A stretch of 64,000 nt of DNA from Acinetobacter calcoaceticus ANC 3811. Its GTDB lineage: Bacteria > Pseudomonadota > Gammaproteobacteria > Pseudomonadales > Moraxellaceae. Each line of letters begins with the position of its first letter. The stretch's first letter is position 1. The translations under genes and the position numbers were made by a program. Below, piece by piece: positions 1 to 8,279 of this stretch. The notes under the pieces were generated by a model, which made no database searches, was not told where the DNA came from, and saw nothing but the letters and a program-made list of their open reading frames with translations. The stretch lies in contig NZ_KB976986.1 of the NCBI RefSeq assembly GCF_000399665.1, forward strand, positions 1,988,773 to 2,052,772. The letters are read 5' to 3'.

Positions 1-575
1 AAATCAAAGAGCAAACTTTCAATTTCTTGTGCTGTCTGACCATCTAGGTTTCCGGTCGGTTCATCCGCAAAAATAATTTGTGGTTCTGCAATAAGAGCTC
101 GTGCAATCGCCACACGTTGTTGCTCCCCTCCAGATAAGACTTTAGGCGTTTGTTCAACCTGACGACTAAGACCTACTCGATGCAACCAATCTAAAGCTTT
201 TTTCTCTGCGGTTTTATAATCAAAATCTTTACGTAACCGTAAAGGCAACATTACGTTTTCAAGCGCACTCAACTGAGGTAAAAGTTGGAACGACTGAAAT
301 ACGAAACCAATATGCTGCATTCTAATTTGGGCACGTTGTTCCTCTGTTAACTGATGAACAGCTTGACCACACAACCAAACTTCACCTTCAGATGGTTGAT
401 CTAAAGTCGCCAAAATTCCCAATAATGTTGATTTACCTGAGCCAGAACGCCCAGTAATCGCCACCTGCTCCCCTTCAAAAATCTCTAAATCGATATCTTT
501 TAAAATCGTAAACTGATTTTGGTTAATCTGAATAGTTTGTGTAACTTGATGGGCAGCAATGATGGGTTGTGGCAT
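1..575 (-). CDS. ybbA: ABC transporter ATP-binding protein, LolD/YbbA type (3' end cut by window edge)
   Basis: This is the ATPase subunit of an inner-membrane ABC transporter of the LolD/MacB/YbbA group. About 191 codons are present and the stop lies outside the window. From the start [10 protein letters not shown] the protein shows a Walker A motif GRSGSGKST (residues 42-50), the signature LSGGEQQR, and a Walker B/D-loop stretch [11 protein letters not shown], in the usual order and spacing. It is divergent from tesA, with only 44 bp between the two starts. The same tesA/ybbA divergent arrangement is known in E. coli, where YbbA pairs with the permease YbbP; a permease gene would be expected just left of the window. 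The ATPase fold is certain; the YbbA name rests on context. Confidence 0.88.
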   Translation of the reverse strand, partial: MPQPIIAAHQVTQTIQINQNQFTILKDIDLEIFEGEQVAITGRSGSGKSTLLGILATLDQPSEGEVWLCGQAVHQLTEEQRAQIRMQHIGFVFQSFQLLPQLSALENVMLPLRLRKDFDYKTAEKKALDWLHRVGLSRQVEQTPKVLSGGEQQRVAIARALIAEPQIIFADEPTGNLDGQTAQEIESLLFD

Positions 576-619
576 GATGTAAAAAGTCCTATTTATTCAG
601 AATCAGGGTCGAAGTACAA

Positions 620-1243
620 ATGTCTAAATCTTTTTTGATTGGTTCTAAAAGCATCATGCTCATCTCATTAAGTATGCTGCCTATGCTTGTATCGGCAAAA
701 ACTATTTTAATTTTAGGAGATAGTATCAGTGCCGGTTACGGAATTGATCCCAAACAAGGTTGGGTACAATTACTGCAAAAACGCTTAGACCAACAGTATC
801 CCAAACAACATAAAGTGGTCAATGCAAGTGTTAGTGGAGAAACAACCAGCGGCGCTTTAGCCCGATTACCTAAGTTATTACAGACTTATAAACCAAATGT
901 GGTCGTGATTGAATTAGGCGGAAATGATGGCTTACGTGGGCAACCACCTCAAATGATTCAAAAAAATCTGGACCAGCTCATTCAATTAAGCCAGAAACAA
1001 AGAGCCAAAGTTATTCTTTTTGGCATGAAAATTCCGCCAAATTATGGGGCTGCATATAGCAAAGCTTTTGAAAATAACTATAAAGTTGTCAGCCAAAAAT
1101 ATCAGGTGAAATTACTACCATTTTTTCTTGATGGAGTCGCAGGTCAAAAACAGCTTATGCAAAATGACTTGATTCACCCCAATGCTCAAGCACAGTCAGA
1201 ATTACTTAATTTGGCTTATCCATATATAAAAGGTGCCCTGTAG
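620..1243 (+). CDS. tesA: Periplasmic SGNH esterase / lysophospholipase L1-acyl-CoA thioesterase I
   Basis: A GDSL/SGNH-family hydrolase of 207 residues, the usual TesA size. A hydrophobic signal peptide runs to about residue 26 (cleavage near LVSA|K), so the enzyme should act in the periplasm on thioesters, esters or lysophospholipids. The GDS block with nucleophile S35 (ILGDSISAGYG), the GGND block and the C-terminal DxxH (D183, H186 in DLIHPN) give a complete catalytic set. It is divergent from a ybbA-like ATPase gene, as in other Proteobacteria. The ribosome-binding site before the ATG is weak. The stop codon sits inside the terminator hairpin that follows. Confidence 0.9.
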   Translation: MSKSFLIGSKSIMLISLSMLPMLVSAKTILILGDSISAGYGIDPKQGWVQLLQKRLDQQYPKQHKVVNASVSGETTSGALARLPKLLQTYKPNVVVIELGGNDGLRGQPPQMIQKNLDQLIQLSQKQRAKVILFGMKIPPNYGAAYSKAFENNYKVVSQKYQVKLLPFFLDGVAGQKQLMQNDLIHPNAQAQSELLNLAYPYIKGAL

Positions 1244-1252
1244 GCACCTTTT
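1228..1252 (+). terminator. Intrinsic terminator of tesA
   Basis: A 10-bp perfect stem (1228-1237 with 1243-1252, arms AAAAGGTGCC and GGCACCTTTT) closes on a 5-nt loop and overlaps the tesA stop codon. T residues follow on the plus strand. It may also serve the convergent carbonic anhydrase gene. Confidence 0.75.
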
Positions 1253-1278
1253 AGTTTTAAGTATTATTGCTAATATGA

Positions 1279-1893
1279 TTAGAAATCAAAAAAAGTAACT
1301 TCACCAGTTTCTAGCGAATATTCAGCGCCAACAACAATTAATTTACCTTGTGCAATCAAGCTTTCAAGCACACTTGAACCGTGACGTAATTGATTTACCG
1401 AAGCAAAAACGTTTGAACGTACCGCATGACATGAAAGTTTCTTCAAATCATTTTTTAAATCAGTTTGCATTAAAATTTCAACTGATGGGCGAACACGGTT
1501 CACAATCGACATTAAGTTAGATGATGGTGGCTGATCAGGGTTCATTAATGTATCAATGGTCGCCTGAATCGCGCCACAATGACTATGTCCTAATACAACA
1601 ACAACTGGGCAGTCATAACGCTCTGCCGCGAATTCAACACTACCTACTTGTGAAGGAGCAACAACGTTACCAGCAACACGAATTACGAATAAGTCACCAA
1701 GACCTTGGTCAAATACCATTTCTGCTGGAACACGTGAGTCTGAACAACCTAATACAATCGCAAACGGATTTTGATCCTTTGCCATTTCAGCGCGTTCATG
1801 ATGAGATAAGGTTTTTGCAAGGGAAGTATTTCCATTTACAAATCGTTGATTACCAGCTTTCAGACGATCTAAAACTTCTTGCGCAGTAGGCAT
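1279..1893 (-). CDS. can: Beta-class carbonic anhydrase
   Basis: Cytoplasmic zinc enzyme interconverting CO2 and bicarbonate, 204 residues. The zinc ligands and dyad of the beta class are visible: C50-S-D52-S-R54 in VLGCSDSRVPAE, and H103-S-H-C106 in LGHSHCGA. There is no signal peptide. I start at the ATG at 1893 (MPTAQEV), which has GGAA about 8 nt upstream. The longer frame to 1917 begins with TTG and lacks a better ribosome-binding site. The gene is convergent with tesA. The family is certain; the symbol follows the E. coli enzyme. Confidence 0.93.
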   Translation of the reverse strand: MPTAQEVLDRLKAGNQRFVNGNTSLAKTLSHHERAEMAKDQNPFAIVLGCSDSRVPAEMVFDQGLGDLFVIRVAGNVVAPSQVGSVEFAAERYDCPVVVVLGHSHCGAIQATIDTLMNPDQPPSSNLMSIVNRVRPSVEILMQTDLKNDLKKLSCHAVRSNVFASVNQLRHGSSVLESLIAQGKLIVVGAEYSLETGEVTFFDF

Positions 1894-2178
1894 TTTATAT
1901 TTCCATTGTTCTTTCAAGGTTGGAAATCATTTTAATGTGTCAAAATTTGAATGTCACTGACAAAAAATTAAATCCTTTTCCATGAAAAATTTAAAAAATA
2001 CTTACTCTATTTGAATGGGGAATTTACTGCACATTTCGTACTGTTTAGTGAAAAAATAGACATACTTTGGTTCTCGGATTGACTATAATTTTTCTCCTTT
2101 TGATCATTTGGCAAATGACTCATTGGCAAAGTTTTTCAATAATTTTCAAACTCGCTTATGCCTCAAGGATGAAATCTT

Positions 2179-3204
2179 ATGACGACGCTGTTTGTATCAA
2201 CCAAAACGACCCTAAAGAAAACAGCTATGGCACTTGCCTTGGCTTGTAGCCTTACAACAATAACAGGTGTTTTTCAGACGCAAGCAGCTGATACGATAGA
2301 TATAAACTTTCAGAATATTTTACAGCAAGAGCGCAGTTGGGCAGGTTTACAAAGTAAAAGTTTAAAAGTTGGCGAGGTTACATGGTCATATAGTGAAGGT
2401 GGTTCTACGGCTAAACCGACGTTGCTCCTTATTCATGGATTAGGAGGGAGTCGTGATAACTGGAACCGAGTTGCGCGTTATCTCACAGCAAATTACCACG
2501 TCATTATTCCAGACTTACCAGGTAGTGGTGAAACAATCGTTTCTCAAGACTTTGATTATTCTGTCCCAAATCTTGCTGAAAAATTACGTCGATTTGTTGA
2601 AGCTGCAAATTTAAAAGGTCCAATTCATATTGCTGGCCACTCACTTGGTGGTTCGATTGCCCTACTCTATGCTGGACAATATCCATTTGAAACCAAAAGC
2701 CTATTCTTGGTTGATAGCGGCGGTATTTTCCGTTCTGCAAATACAATTTATTTAAAAGATCCAGCCTACTTAAAACAACTTTTAGTATCTAAAAAAGGTG
2801 ACTTTAACTATTTGTTAAAGCAAACCATGTTTAATCCTCCATTTATTCCTAAAGAGTTCCTTCAAGCTCAAGAAAAGCTCATGATTAATCAGGCGCCTCA
2901 AACACAAAAACTGGTTGATCAACTGATTGCACTCAATAAAGTCTACACGCCAGATTCATTTGCAGTTCTTACCAAGACAATCGATGCACCAACACTGATT
3001 TTATGGGGCAAGCAAGATAAGATTATTAACGTAGAAGTAGCAAGTGAACTAAAAAGACTTTTAAAGAATGCCCAGCCTCCGGTTATTTTAGAGAATGTCG
3101 GCCATATGCCAATATTGGAAGCCGAGCAACTGGTTATTCAACAATATGTACCGTTTTTACTTAAAGTAGAAACAAATCAGTCTTCAAAAACGACTACACC
3201 TTAA
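2179..3204 (+). CDS. Secreted alpha/beta hydrolase (lipase/esterase-like)
   Basis: An alpha/beta-hydrolase of 341 residues with a long N-terminal export signal (about residues 1-36, ending in TQAAD). It shows the oxyanion-hole motif HGLGGS, the nucleophile elbow G-H-S155-L-G-G, an acid in the WGKQDKI stretch and the late histidine in NVGHMPILE, so the triad is complete. Similar Acinetobacter proteins are annotated as lipases; the substrate is not evident. The ATG at 2179 is preceded by AAGGATG at a good distance. The next gene begins 26 bp after the stop on the same strand, so the two are probably cotranscribed. Confidence 0.85.
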   Translation: MTTLFVSTKTTLKKTAMALALACSLTTITGVFQTQAADTIDINFQNILQQERSWAGLQSKSLKVGEVTWSYSEGGSTAKPTLLLIHGLGGSRDNWNRVARYLTANYHVIIPDLPGSGETIVSQDFDYSVPNLAEKLRRFVEAANLKGPIHIAGHSLGGSIALLYAGQYPFETKSLFLVDSGGIFRSANTIYLKDPAYLKQLLVSKKGDFNYLLKQTMFNPPFIPKEFLQAQEKLMINQAPQTQKLVDQLIALNKVYTPDSFAVLTKTIDAPTLILWGKQDKIINVEVASELKRLLKNAQPPVILENVGHMPILEAEQLVIQQYVPFLLKVETNQSSKTTTP

Positions 3205-3230
3205 ATAAAACTTCGGACTTGTGAGACCTT

Positions 3231-4238
3231 ATGTCTACCCAACCGCTTATAGAAAAACTCATTGAAGCTCATGTTGATTTTTTAGATGAGGAATTTGCTC
3301 AGCCTCATGTTATCAAACAAGAATTTGAGCAATTTTATCATTGGTTGGGTAGTCGGCAACTACAACACCTCTGGACCTTTGAACAAATCCAGCAGCTCAT
3401 TCAAAAGCAGATTTTAGAAACTCCTGCTTCTGATTTTCTGCTTGAACAAATTGCAGAACATATTCGCTTTGCACTGATTCATCCAGCTAATGAAAATACA
3501 ACAATTGAAGATGTTATTCCTGTTTTAACAATTGATGGGATAGCGCAATACGTTGCAAGTAAAGAAGAGCATCGTAAAAAAATCATTAAAACGATTGTGA
3601 ATAATCCTGCATTTTCAGCACTCTTGACTCAACTGATTCAACAAACAATGCATGATTACTTAGATGAATCTATGTCAAAGCGTGTGCCAAGTGTAGGCCG
3701 TTTTATGAAAATGGGAAAATCTGTTCTAGAAACAGTCACTGATTCAAATCTAGACGACACGATTAATCATTATTTGCAAAAGAATATTTTAAAACTCAGC
3801 CAAATGAGTGAGCGCGTTTTAAACCAACATTTTGACAATGATAAGCTCTACCATTTTCAGGCAAATGTTTGGCATAAAGTTAAATCTATGCCGCTTTCTG
3901 TTTTGAAAAACTATGTAGAAGTTCAAGATTTATCAAAAACTGTAGTTTTAGGACACGAGATTTGGGATCACATTCGTCAAACTGATTACCTGAAACAACA
4001 AGTCCATGATGGTATTTACACGTGGTATGTTCGCAATCAGGAACGTAATTTTGATTTGCTACTGCGCGATCTCAATATTAATGAAAGTTTAATTCAACAT
4101 GAACTGACTCAGTTGCTTGTGCCTGTATTACAGCAATTAGTTACAACAGGGCATTTAAGACGTCGTGCCCGTGTTTACCTAGAGAAATTTTATTATTCTG
4201 AAAAAGCATTAGATATTTTAAATAACAAAGGCGCTTAA
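3231..4238 (+). CDS. Conserved hypothetical protein (335 aa)
   Basis: I do not recognise a family. It is a soluble, helix-rich protein without signal peptide or membrane segment, rich in Gln, Leu, Ile and His, with many amphipathic stretches such as QLIQKQILE and QLIQQTM. The start has no strong ribosome-binding site beyond GTGAGA. It follows the secreted hydrolase gene by 26 bp and ends inside a strong terminator hairpin, so the two genes look like one transcription unit. Codon use resembles the neighbours, which argues for a real gene. A role tied to the hydrolase is only suggested by position. Confidence 0.7.
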   Translation: MSTQPLIEKLIEAHVDFLDEEFAQPHVIKQEFEQFYHWLGSRQLQHLWTFEQIQQLIQKQILETPASDFLLEQIAEHIRFALIHPANENTTIEDVIPVLTIDGIAQYVASKEEHRKKIIKTIVNNPAFSALLTQLIQQTMHDYLDESMSKRVPSVGRFMKMGKSVLETVTDSNLDDTINHYLQKNILKLSQMSERVLNQHFDNDKLYHFQANVWHKVKSMPLSVLKNYVEVQDLSKTVVLGHEIWDHIRQTDYLKQQVHDGIYTWYVRNQERNFDLLLRDLNINESLIQHELTQLLVPVLQQLVTTGHLRRRARVYLEKFYYSEKALDILNNKGA

Positions 4239-4253
4239 AGCGCCTTTGTTATT
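4221..4253. terminator. Bidirectional intrinsic terminator
   Basis: A 16-bp perfect inverted repeat (4221-4236 with 4238-4253; core AAAGGCGCTT/AAGCGCCTTT) overlaps the stop codon of the 335-residue protein. It lies 8 bp beyond the end of the convergent TonB receptor gene, with T tracts on both strands. Confidence 0.8.
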
Positions 4254-4261
4254 TGTCTTGA

Positions 4262-6526
4262 TTAGAAAGAATATTTTAAAGAAGCGTAATAAGCTCGACC
4301 TGGCTCATTGTAGGTTTGACTGATCGAATTACTGTCTCTTAAAATTTGTTTATCAAACAAGTTACTTACGCCAACACGCGTACTAATATTGTCTGAAATT
4401 TTATAACCCATATTAATTCCAGCGGTGCTATAGCTTTTTACAGTACTTGGCTTAATTGCAGAATTTGTTCCACCTGAACCAATGCCAGATTCGATTCTAT
4501 TTTCAGCAAATTGACGCGACTTTTGACGGCCATATTGAGTGAAGACAAAATTCACATCTAACTGATCTGTAATGTCATAATCAAAAATTGAGTTAATCGT
4601 ATAGTTTGGAACTAAAGATAATGGGTTACCCGTTTGCTTATCTTTAGAGTCCATCATGTAAGTAAAGTTATTAGTCCAACGAATGTCACCAAAGTCTAAC
4701 CCCAAACTTCCTTCAAAACCTTGAATTAATGCTTTAGGTGTATTTTCCCAACGTAAGATATTCCACTTGGTATTGGTCACAGCGCCTGTATTTGCGTTGG
4801 TACTTGAACCATCAACTGTTCCAACAACATTTGTACCAGCCACAATCTTATCTTTATAGTCATTACGGAACCACGTTAAGCTCGCGTTGACAATATCTTT
4901 TTGGAACTGAATGCCTAACTCTTTGTTTACCGAAGTTTCTGGTTTTAAATCACCATTACCTTGCAACAAGCAACGCGAATCAATATTGGCTGGGCAACCA
5001 TTGCCGTTCGTACTGAGTAAGTATCCTTCAGCATTTTGATACATGTTTGGTGCTTTATAAGCTTTTGCTACCCCACCTTTTAAAGTGAAATAATCATTGA
5101 GCCGTTGAGTAACGTTTAAGCTTGGGCTCCAATTAGAACCAGATTTGCTATGGTCATCGAAACGCAAACCTAACACGGCATCGGTGCTATCTGTAAGTTT
5201 TAAGTTATCTTCGATATATGCAGAAGCAATACGTGATTCCATTTTACTGCGATTGCCTTTGGCTAATTGATCGCCATAACCTGAACTGCTGCTGTCTGTG
5301 CCCTCATTTGTCGAAATATTATCTTTAAATCTGTCTTCAACCCATTCAGTACCGAGTGTTAATACGTGTGGTACATAATATTCAAAAGGAATATTGGCTT
5401 CACCATTTAAACGAAGAGTCTCTAAGCGTGAAGTGGCTTTGTCATCCAGATTATTAATTTTTCCTTCTGTGCTGCCGCCAAGACCTTCAGGAAGACGTTT
5501 GTTGTGAGTTTTATCATATTGAGCAACTAACTTACTCTTACCCCAAGACCAATCCCCTTCGTGCGTTAACGCATAGCTATCGCGGTACATTGTGTTGGTT
5601 TCTTTACCAATAAGTTCCGAAAGAATCGCATCGGCTTCAGCATTTGCATTTAACTGAGAATCACCAGAATAAATATTACCTTGTTTGCTAGAAGAGACAT
5701 CGAGCAAGACCGTTTGTTGGTCTGTTGCTTGCCAAGCTAAACGTCCTGAAATATCTTTATTTTTAACGCCTTCACGGCCAGCTGCGTTACTGCCTATTGA
5801 TTTATTAATATCGACATCGTCAGCTTCTGTTTTATTGTAATTACCATATAAACGATATGATAAAACATCTTTGATCAGTGGCCCACTTACGTTAAAACCA
5901 ACACGATTTGATGAACCTTCTTTTGAGTCTTCAGGTTGTGAAGTATAAAACTCTACTGAGCCATGGGTTTCATTCGTCACTTTTTTAGTAATGATGTTGA
6001 CTACACCACCTGCTGCACCCGAACCATATCGAGCTGCGGCTGGTCCACGTAAAACTTCAATTGATTCGATTGCTTCTGCTGGGACCCAGTTTGAGTCACC
6101 TCGTGTATCACGCTCTCCTTTCCAGCCATAACGAACTGAATTACGAGAGTTAATCGGTTTTCCATCCACTAAGATAAGCGTATTTTCTGGACCCATTCCA
6201 CGAATATCAATTTGTCGATTATTACCGCGCTGCCCCGTTGCGCTATTGCCTGTTAAATTGACACCCGGCATACGACGCACATAATCAGAAATATCATTAC
6301 GGACTGGTAGTTTTTCTAAATCATCTTTGGTAATAACCGATACACCGAGCGATTGCTTCACTTGCTCTTCAGCTGTTACGAAAATTGTTTCCAATTTCAC
6401 AGGTTCAGCAGGCTTTTCTAATGCTTGTTCAGCTTGTTCTTGCTCATTTTGTGCAGCATAAGCCATAGACATCATACTTGCCAGTACTGAAACAGAAAGC
6501 ACTGACTGGATAATACGCTTCGACAT
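4262..6526 (-). CDS. TonB-dependent catecholate siderophore receptor (FepA/PirA family)
   Basis: Outer-membrane receptor importing ferric siderophores with energy from TonB, 754 residues from the ATG at 6526. It has a signal peptide to about residue 24 (SMAYA|AQ), a TonB-box-like stretch (ETIFVTAEEQ), a plug domain (ITKDDLEKLP, IDIRGMGPENTLILVDGKPI, IEVLRGPAAARYGSGAAGGVVNIITK) and a long beta-barrel ending in the aromatic LKYSF. The plug wording matches the FepA/PirA group rather than ferrichrome or hydroxamate receptors. The frame extends to a TTG at 6538, but GGGA sits correctly before the ATG at 6526. A Fur box upstream indicates induction by iron starvation. The exact siderophore cannot be read from sequence. 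Confidence 0.92.
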   Translation of the reverse strand: MSKRIIQSVLSVSVLASMMSMAYAAQNEQEQAEQALEKPAEPVKLETIFVTAEEQVKQSLGVSVITKDDLEKLPVRNDISDYVRRMPGVNLTGNSATGQRGNNRQIDIRGMGPENTLILVDGKPINSRNSVRYGWKGERDTRGDSNWVPAEAIESIEVLRGPAAARYGSGAAGGVVNIITKKVTNETHGSVEFYTSQPEDSKEGSSNRVGFNVSGPLIKDVLSYRLYGNYNKTEADDVDINKSIGSNAAGREGVKNKDISGRLAWQATDQQTVLLDVSSSKQGNIYSGDSQLNANAEADAILSELIGKETNTMYRDSYALTHEGDWSWGKSKLVAQYDKTHNKRLPEGLGGSTEGKINNLDDKATSRLETLRLNGEANIPFEYYVPHVLTLGTEWVEDRFKDNISTNEGTDSSSSGYGDQLAKGNRSKMESRIASAYIEDNLKLTDSTDAVLGLRFDDHSKSGSNWSPSLNVTQRLNDYFTLKGGVAKAYKAPNMYQNAEGYLLSTNGNGCPANIDSRCLLQGNGDLKPETSVNKELGIQFQKDIVNASLTWFRNDYKDKIVAGTNVVGTVDGSSTNANTGAVTNTKWNILRWENTPKALIQGFEGSLGLDFGDIRWTNNFTYMMDSKDKQTGNPLSLVPNYTINSIFDYDITDQLDVNFVFTQYGRQKSRQFAENRIESGIGSGGTNSAIKPSTVKSYSTAGINMGYKISDNISTRVGVSNLFDKQILRDSNSISQTYNEPGRAYYASLKYSF

Positions 6527-6607
6527 AAGTATTCCCAATATATTGATTTATTAAACATCTCTCATTTTAAGTTCGGCATTGTAACAAATCTAAATAAAAT
6601 TACAAAT

Positions 6608-6626
6608 GATATTGATAATAATTATC
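6608..6626. promoter_or_regulatory. Fur box of the siderophore receptor gene
   Basis: GATATTGATAATAATTATC matches the classical 19-bp Fur consensus at 17 of 19 positions. It lies about 80-100 bp upstream of the receptor start at 6526 and just beyond the nfuA terminator, so it belongs to the receptor promoter. Confidence 0.85.
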
Positions 6627-6645
6627 ATTATTTATATTGAATAAT

Positions 6646-6672
6646 AAAAAAACCTCATTGCGAGGCTTTTTT
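6646..6672 (-). terminator. Intrinsic terminator of nfuA
   Basis: CCTC (6653-6656) pairs with GAGG (6662-6665). A/T tracts flank the hairpin and extend the stem after one mismatch. It sits between the nfuA stop and the receptor promoter and separates the two minus-strand genes. Confidence 0.6.
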
Positions 6673-6695
6673 ATGTCACTTTTCAAATAATTTGA

Positions 6696-7334
6696 TTATT
6701 TGAAATAAGCACCTTCAGCTTGCGTATGGTCAGTTTGGTCAACCACACGATGAAGCTCAGGAATCTGCTCTTTTAAAGTAGTTTCAACGCCCTGTTTCAA
6801 GGTCACGTCAATTGCAGAACAGCCTTGGCAACCACCACCAAATTTCAATACAGCTGTTAAACCATGTTCTGCATCATCTTGTACTTCTACCAAGCTACAA
6901 TTTCCGCCATGCCCTGCAAGACCTGGGTTAATTTCTGCTTGAAGAATGTAAGTAATACGCTCTTCAATCGATGCATCTGGACCAACACGTGGAACCTTAG
7001 AATTTGGTGCACGGAAAGTAAGCTGACCACCAAAACGGTCTTTGTTGTAATCAATTACAGCATCTAAAAGATAAGGAATAGATGGTGCATCAATATAGGC
7101 AGGAAAATCAGGATAGTCCTGTTTATAATCCGTTGGGATCACTTCTTCTGGCGCACTATATGCCATGCAACATTCTGCACGTGGCGTACCTGGATGTTCA
7201 ACAAAAACTCGAACGCCAATTCCCGGAGTATTTTGCTTTGTTAATAAATCGTGCAAATACTCTTGTGCAGATGGTGTAATCAAAAGGTTTGGAATTTCTT
7301 CTGCAACAGTAGTGTTGGTGTTCTCAGTCGACAT
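6696..7334 (-). CDS. nfuA: Fe-S biogenesis scaffold/carrier protein NfuA
   Basis: Fe-S cluster carrier that delivers [4Fe-4S] clusters to apo-enzymes, 212 residues. The N-terminal half is a degenerate A-type (HesB-like) domain. The C-terminal NifU-like domain holds the cluster-binding C169-x2-C172 in [16 protein letters not shown] place the start at the ATG at 7334, with GAGGA well placed upstream; the frame continues to a TTG at 7349. It lies beside an iron-starvation-controlled receptor gene, but its own terminator separates them. Confidence 0.95.
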   Translation of the reverse strand: MSTENTNTTVAEEIPNLLITPSAQEYLHDLLTKQNTPGIGVRVFVEHPGTPRAECCMAYSAPEEVIPTDYKQDYPDFPAYIDAPSIPYLLDAVIDYNKDRFGGQLTFRAPNSKVPRVGPDASIEERITYILQAEINPGLAGHGGNCSLVEVQDDAEHGLTAVLKFGGGCQGCSAIDVTLKQGVETTLKEQIPELHRVVDQTDHTQAEGAYFK

Positions 7335-7491
7335 AACAATATTCCTCAAGCTGATGCCTTTATATTAACCGAAGATGAGGTGGATTTAAAAAAAATCAAC
7401 TAAATTTGTCGGATTTATACACAACAGGGTTTCAACTTAAGTTTTTAATGGCATTATTGAGCCAGTATTGATCATTTTTTAAATATTTCTT

Positions 7492-8109
7492 ATGTTGCAT
7501 TTGCCATTTAACCATACAGTTACTCTTATTATTATTACGGTCATTATCTCTTTAATTGCTTTTAGCAACCAAAACATGATGAACCGGCTGATTTTTTGGC
7601 CACCTGCAATGCAACGTGGACAAATTGATCGCTTCATTACTCATGGCTTTATCCATGCCGATGGAACTCATCTACTTTTCAACATGATTACCCTGTTCTT
7701 CTTTGGCAGTATTATTGAAAGTTTTTATCGCCAATATTTTTATGACATGGGTTTTGTGTTGTTCTATTTAGGCGGGTTAATTTTCGCGATTTTACCAAGC
7801 TACCTACAACATAAAAATGATGCGAATTGGGCCAGCCTAGGTGCTTCGGGTGCTGTTTCGGCGGTTTTATTTGCTTATATTCTGTTTCAGCCGTGGAAGC
7901 TAATTTTTGTATTTTTCATTCCTGTACCCGCTATTATTTTTGCAATTTTATATATAGCGTACAGTATTTGGGCTGGTAAACGCGGCAATAGTCATATCAA
8001 CCATAGTGCGCATTTGTGGGGTGCAGCTTATGGTGTCATCGTAACAATTTTACTTGAACCAAAAGTTATTCCGCATTTCTTAGACCAACTTACTCGCCTT
8101 CCTTTCTAA
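7492..8109 (+). CDS. Rhomboid-family intramembrane serine protease
   Basis: Polytopic inner-membrane protein of 205 residues with about six hydrophobic segments. It shows the rhomboid hallmarks in order: HGFIHADGTHLLFNM (with the conserved HxxxN spacing around residues 60-64), the catalytic GAS119G in LGASGAVSAVLF, and the catalytic histidine H174 in HSAHLWGAAYG. It should cleave transmembrane substrates within the bilayer; the substrate is unknown. It stands alone, divergent from nfuA. Confidence 0.9.
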   Translation: MLHLPFNHTVTLIIITVIISLIAFSNQNMMNRLIFWPPAMQRGQIDRFITHGFIHADGTHLLFNMITLFFFGSIIESFYRQYFYDMGFVLFYLGGLIFAILPSYLQHKNDANWASLGASGAVSAVLFAYILFQPWKLIFVFFIPVPAIIFAILYIAYSIWAGKRGNSHINHSAHLWGAAYGVIVTILLEPKVIPHFLDQLTRLPF

Positions 8110-8279
8110 ACAAAATAAATTAAAGAATGGCCCCTTGTGGGTTTTTCTTTTTTTCTCATTTGTTTATCACCATAAATTCTCAGTCTTTTTTCTGATTATC
8201 TTTGATCTTTTCTTTGTTTTGATTGCAAAAACCATCTGATTAAACTCGTGCCAATTCTTTTAATAAATCAGATGATACA

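Noticed and set aside
1521..1889. 122-codon plus-strand frame opposite the carbonic anhydrase gene
   Set aside because: It is the antisense of a fully motif-supported gene, has no ribosome-binding site and no recognisable features; a by-product of codon bias.
2067..2249. Short frame upstream of and overlapping the secreted hydrolase gene
   Set aside because: The hydrophobic start is suggestive of a membrane peptide, but it runs into the hydrolase coding sequence in another frame and the ribosome-binding site at 2165 serves the hydrolase start.
8127..8156. Terminator after the rhomboid gene (CCC-TTGT-GGG followed by T residues)
   Set aside because: The stem is only three base pairs; the T-rich tract alone is not enough in this AT-rich DNA.
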